Source: Versatilivorator sp963663845 (GTDB lineage: Bacteria > Acidobacteriota > Terriglobia > Versatilivoradales > Versatilivoraceae). Taken from it: 64,000 nt of DNA. The DNA is taken from contig OY760650.2 of NCBI GenBank assembly GCA_963663845.2, forward strand, positions 1,798,001 to 1,862,000. Reading direction: 5' to 3'. The notes beneath the pieces are model-generated. The model made no database searches, was not told the DNA's origin, and saw nothing but the letters and a program-made list of their open reading frames with translations. This document shows positions 63,617-64,000 of the stretch, piece after piece; positions within the stretch are counted from its first letter, which is position 1; every line of letters begins with the position of its first letter. A program made the position numbers and the translations under genes.

Positions 63617-64000
63617 ATAATGTGAAACGCAATCCTGGCGAGCCAATTGAAAATCTGGGAATTGGCAAAATCATCGAAGTAGACGGGTTGCGTGTGATTG
63701 CTGAGCTAGACCCTAATTTAACCGAATTGTCTCGTGTGCACGCTGGTGAGGTCTACCCCATCGGACAGTTCGGATCGATCATTCGGATTCATTTTAGCCG
63801 ACGGATCATCTATGCGCTCGTGGGTCGGCTACGCATGAAAGCGGATTACGAGGCAGAGCGTGGAGTGGTTCCACACGCGTCATCAGACGAGCGGGTCATT
63901 GAAGCTGATCTCTTTGGAGAGGGCGAATGGGATAGCGACGGTTCTGAAGGTTGGAAGTTGAAGTTCGAACGTGGCGTGGCAACCTATCCGCTACCACAGC
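63613..64000 (+). CDS. HerA-like ATPase, N-terminal part (runs off the window)
   Basis: The first 129 codons encode a HerA-type N-terminal HAS-barrel: IGKIIEVDGLRVIAELDPNLTELSRVH, then GEVYPIGQFGSIIRIHFSRRIIYALVGRLRM. The ATPase core lies beyond the window. SIR2 followed by HerA is a known antiphage pair in which the ATPase ring assembles with SIR2. Family assignment from the barrel alone is moderately secure, and context strengthens it. Confidence 0.75.
   Translation, partial: MNNVKRNPGEPIENLGIGKIIEVDGLRVIAELDPNLTELSRVHAGEVYPIGQFGSIIRIHFSRRIIYALVGRLRMKADYEAERGVVPHASSDERVIEADLFGEGEWDSDGSEGWKLKFERGVATYPLPQ

Overview
The window looks like a piece of a Gram-negative, high-G+C chromosome, most likely Acidobacteriota. 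This rests on the large TonB-dependent receptor with a carboxypeptidase-regulatory N-domain, a Tat-exported Gfo/Idh/MocA oxidoreductase, a heptose-phosphate adenylyltransferase and the general codon style. The phylum is an inference. The window begins at the replication origin: yidC-yidD-rnpA-rpmH run leftward, while dnaA, a DnaA-box cluster (oriC), dnaN, recF, gyrB and gyrA run rightward.

From 10.5 to 36.5 kb the content is mostly ordinary core or accessory metabolism. There is a leftward block (CMD/AhpD-like protein, methyltransferase, amidohydrolase, Gfo/Idh/MocA oxidoreductase), then a secreted TPR protein, prephenate dehydrogenase, an M24 peptidase, and metK translationally coupled to an ACP-FAAL-PlsC fusion. 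A rhomboid protease follows, then an AT-richer foreign-looking gene (CPCC zinc ribbon plus three small barrel-like repeats), an FGGY kinase with transaldolase, a flippase-like membrane protein, an M32 carboxypeptidase, bioB, rfaE2, mfd and a SurA/PrsA-type isomerase.

Three accessory zones follow. (1) 36.9-42.0 kb is a tightly overlapping five-gene operon: Dcm-type cytosine methyltransferase, GHKL/MutL-like ATPase, two unrecognised proteins, and a Vsr-type nicking endonuclease. It sits between the isomerase gene and an RqcP-like S4 gene, and is the best candidate for an undescribed defence or epigenetic system. It resembles the Dcm-Vsr-MutL portion of MZA-type islands but shows no Z1 or AIPR gene. 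(2) 42.4-56.3 kb carries a three-copy tandem array of a ~411-bp REPIN-like repeat, an inverted fourth copy that abuts a phage Gp37/Gp68 gene remnant, and antitoxin genes whose toxins appear deleted. Between them lie a fused FAD/Fe-S dehydrogenase, the TonB-dependent receptor, a DUF2726 protein, a HAD hydrolase and a TPR membrane protein. (3) 56.3 kb to the end is a dense defence island: a type I restriction-modification operon (hsdM ... hsdS; no hsdR in view) interrupted by a DUF2442 gene, an AAA ATPase-DUF4276 pair and a HEPN/MNT (HepT-MntA) pair, followed by a SIR2-HerA pair cut by the window end.

A diverged second copy of the hsdM 3' end, 60,214-60,309, lies beyond the AAA-DUF4276 cassette and still overlaps hepT by ATGA. 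The ancestral order was therefore hsdM-hepT-mntA-hsdS, and the cassette arrived together with a foreign hsdM.
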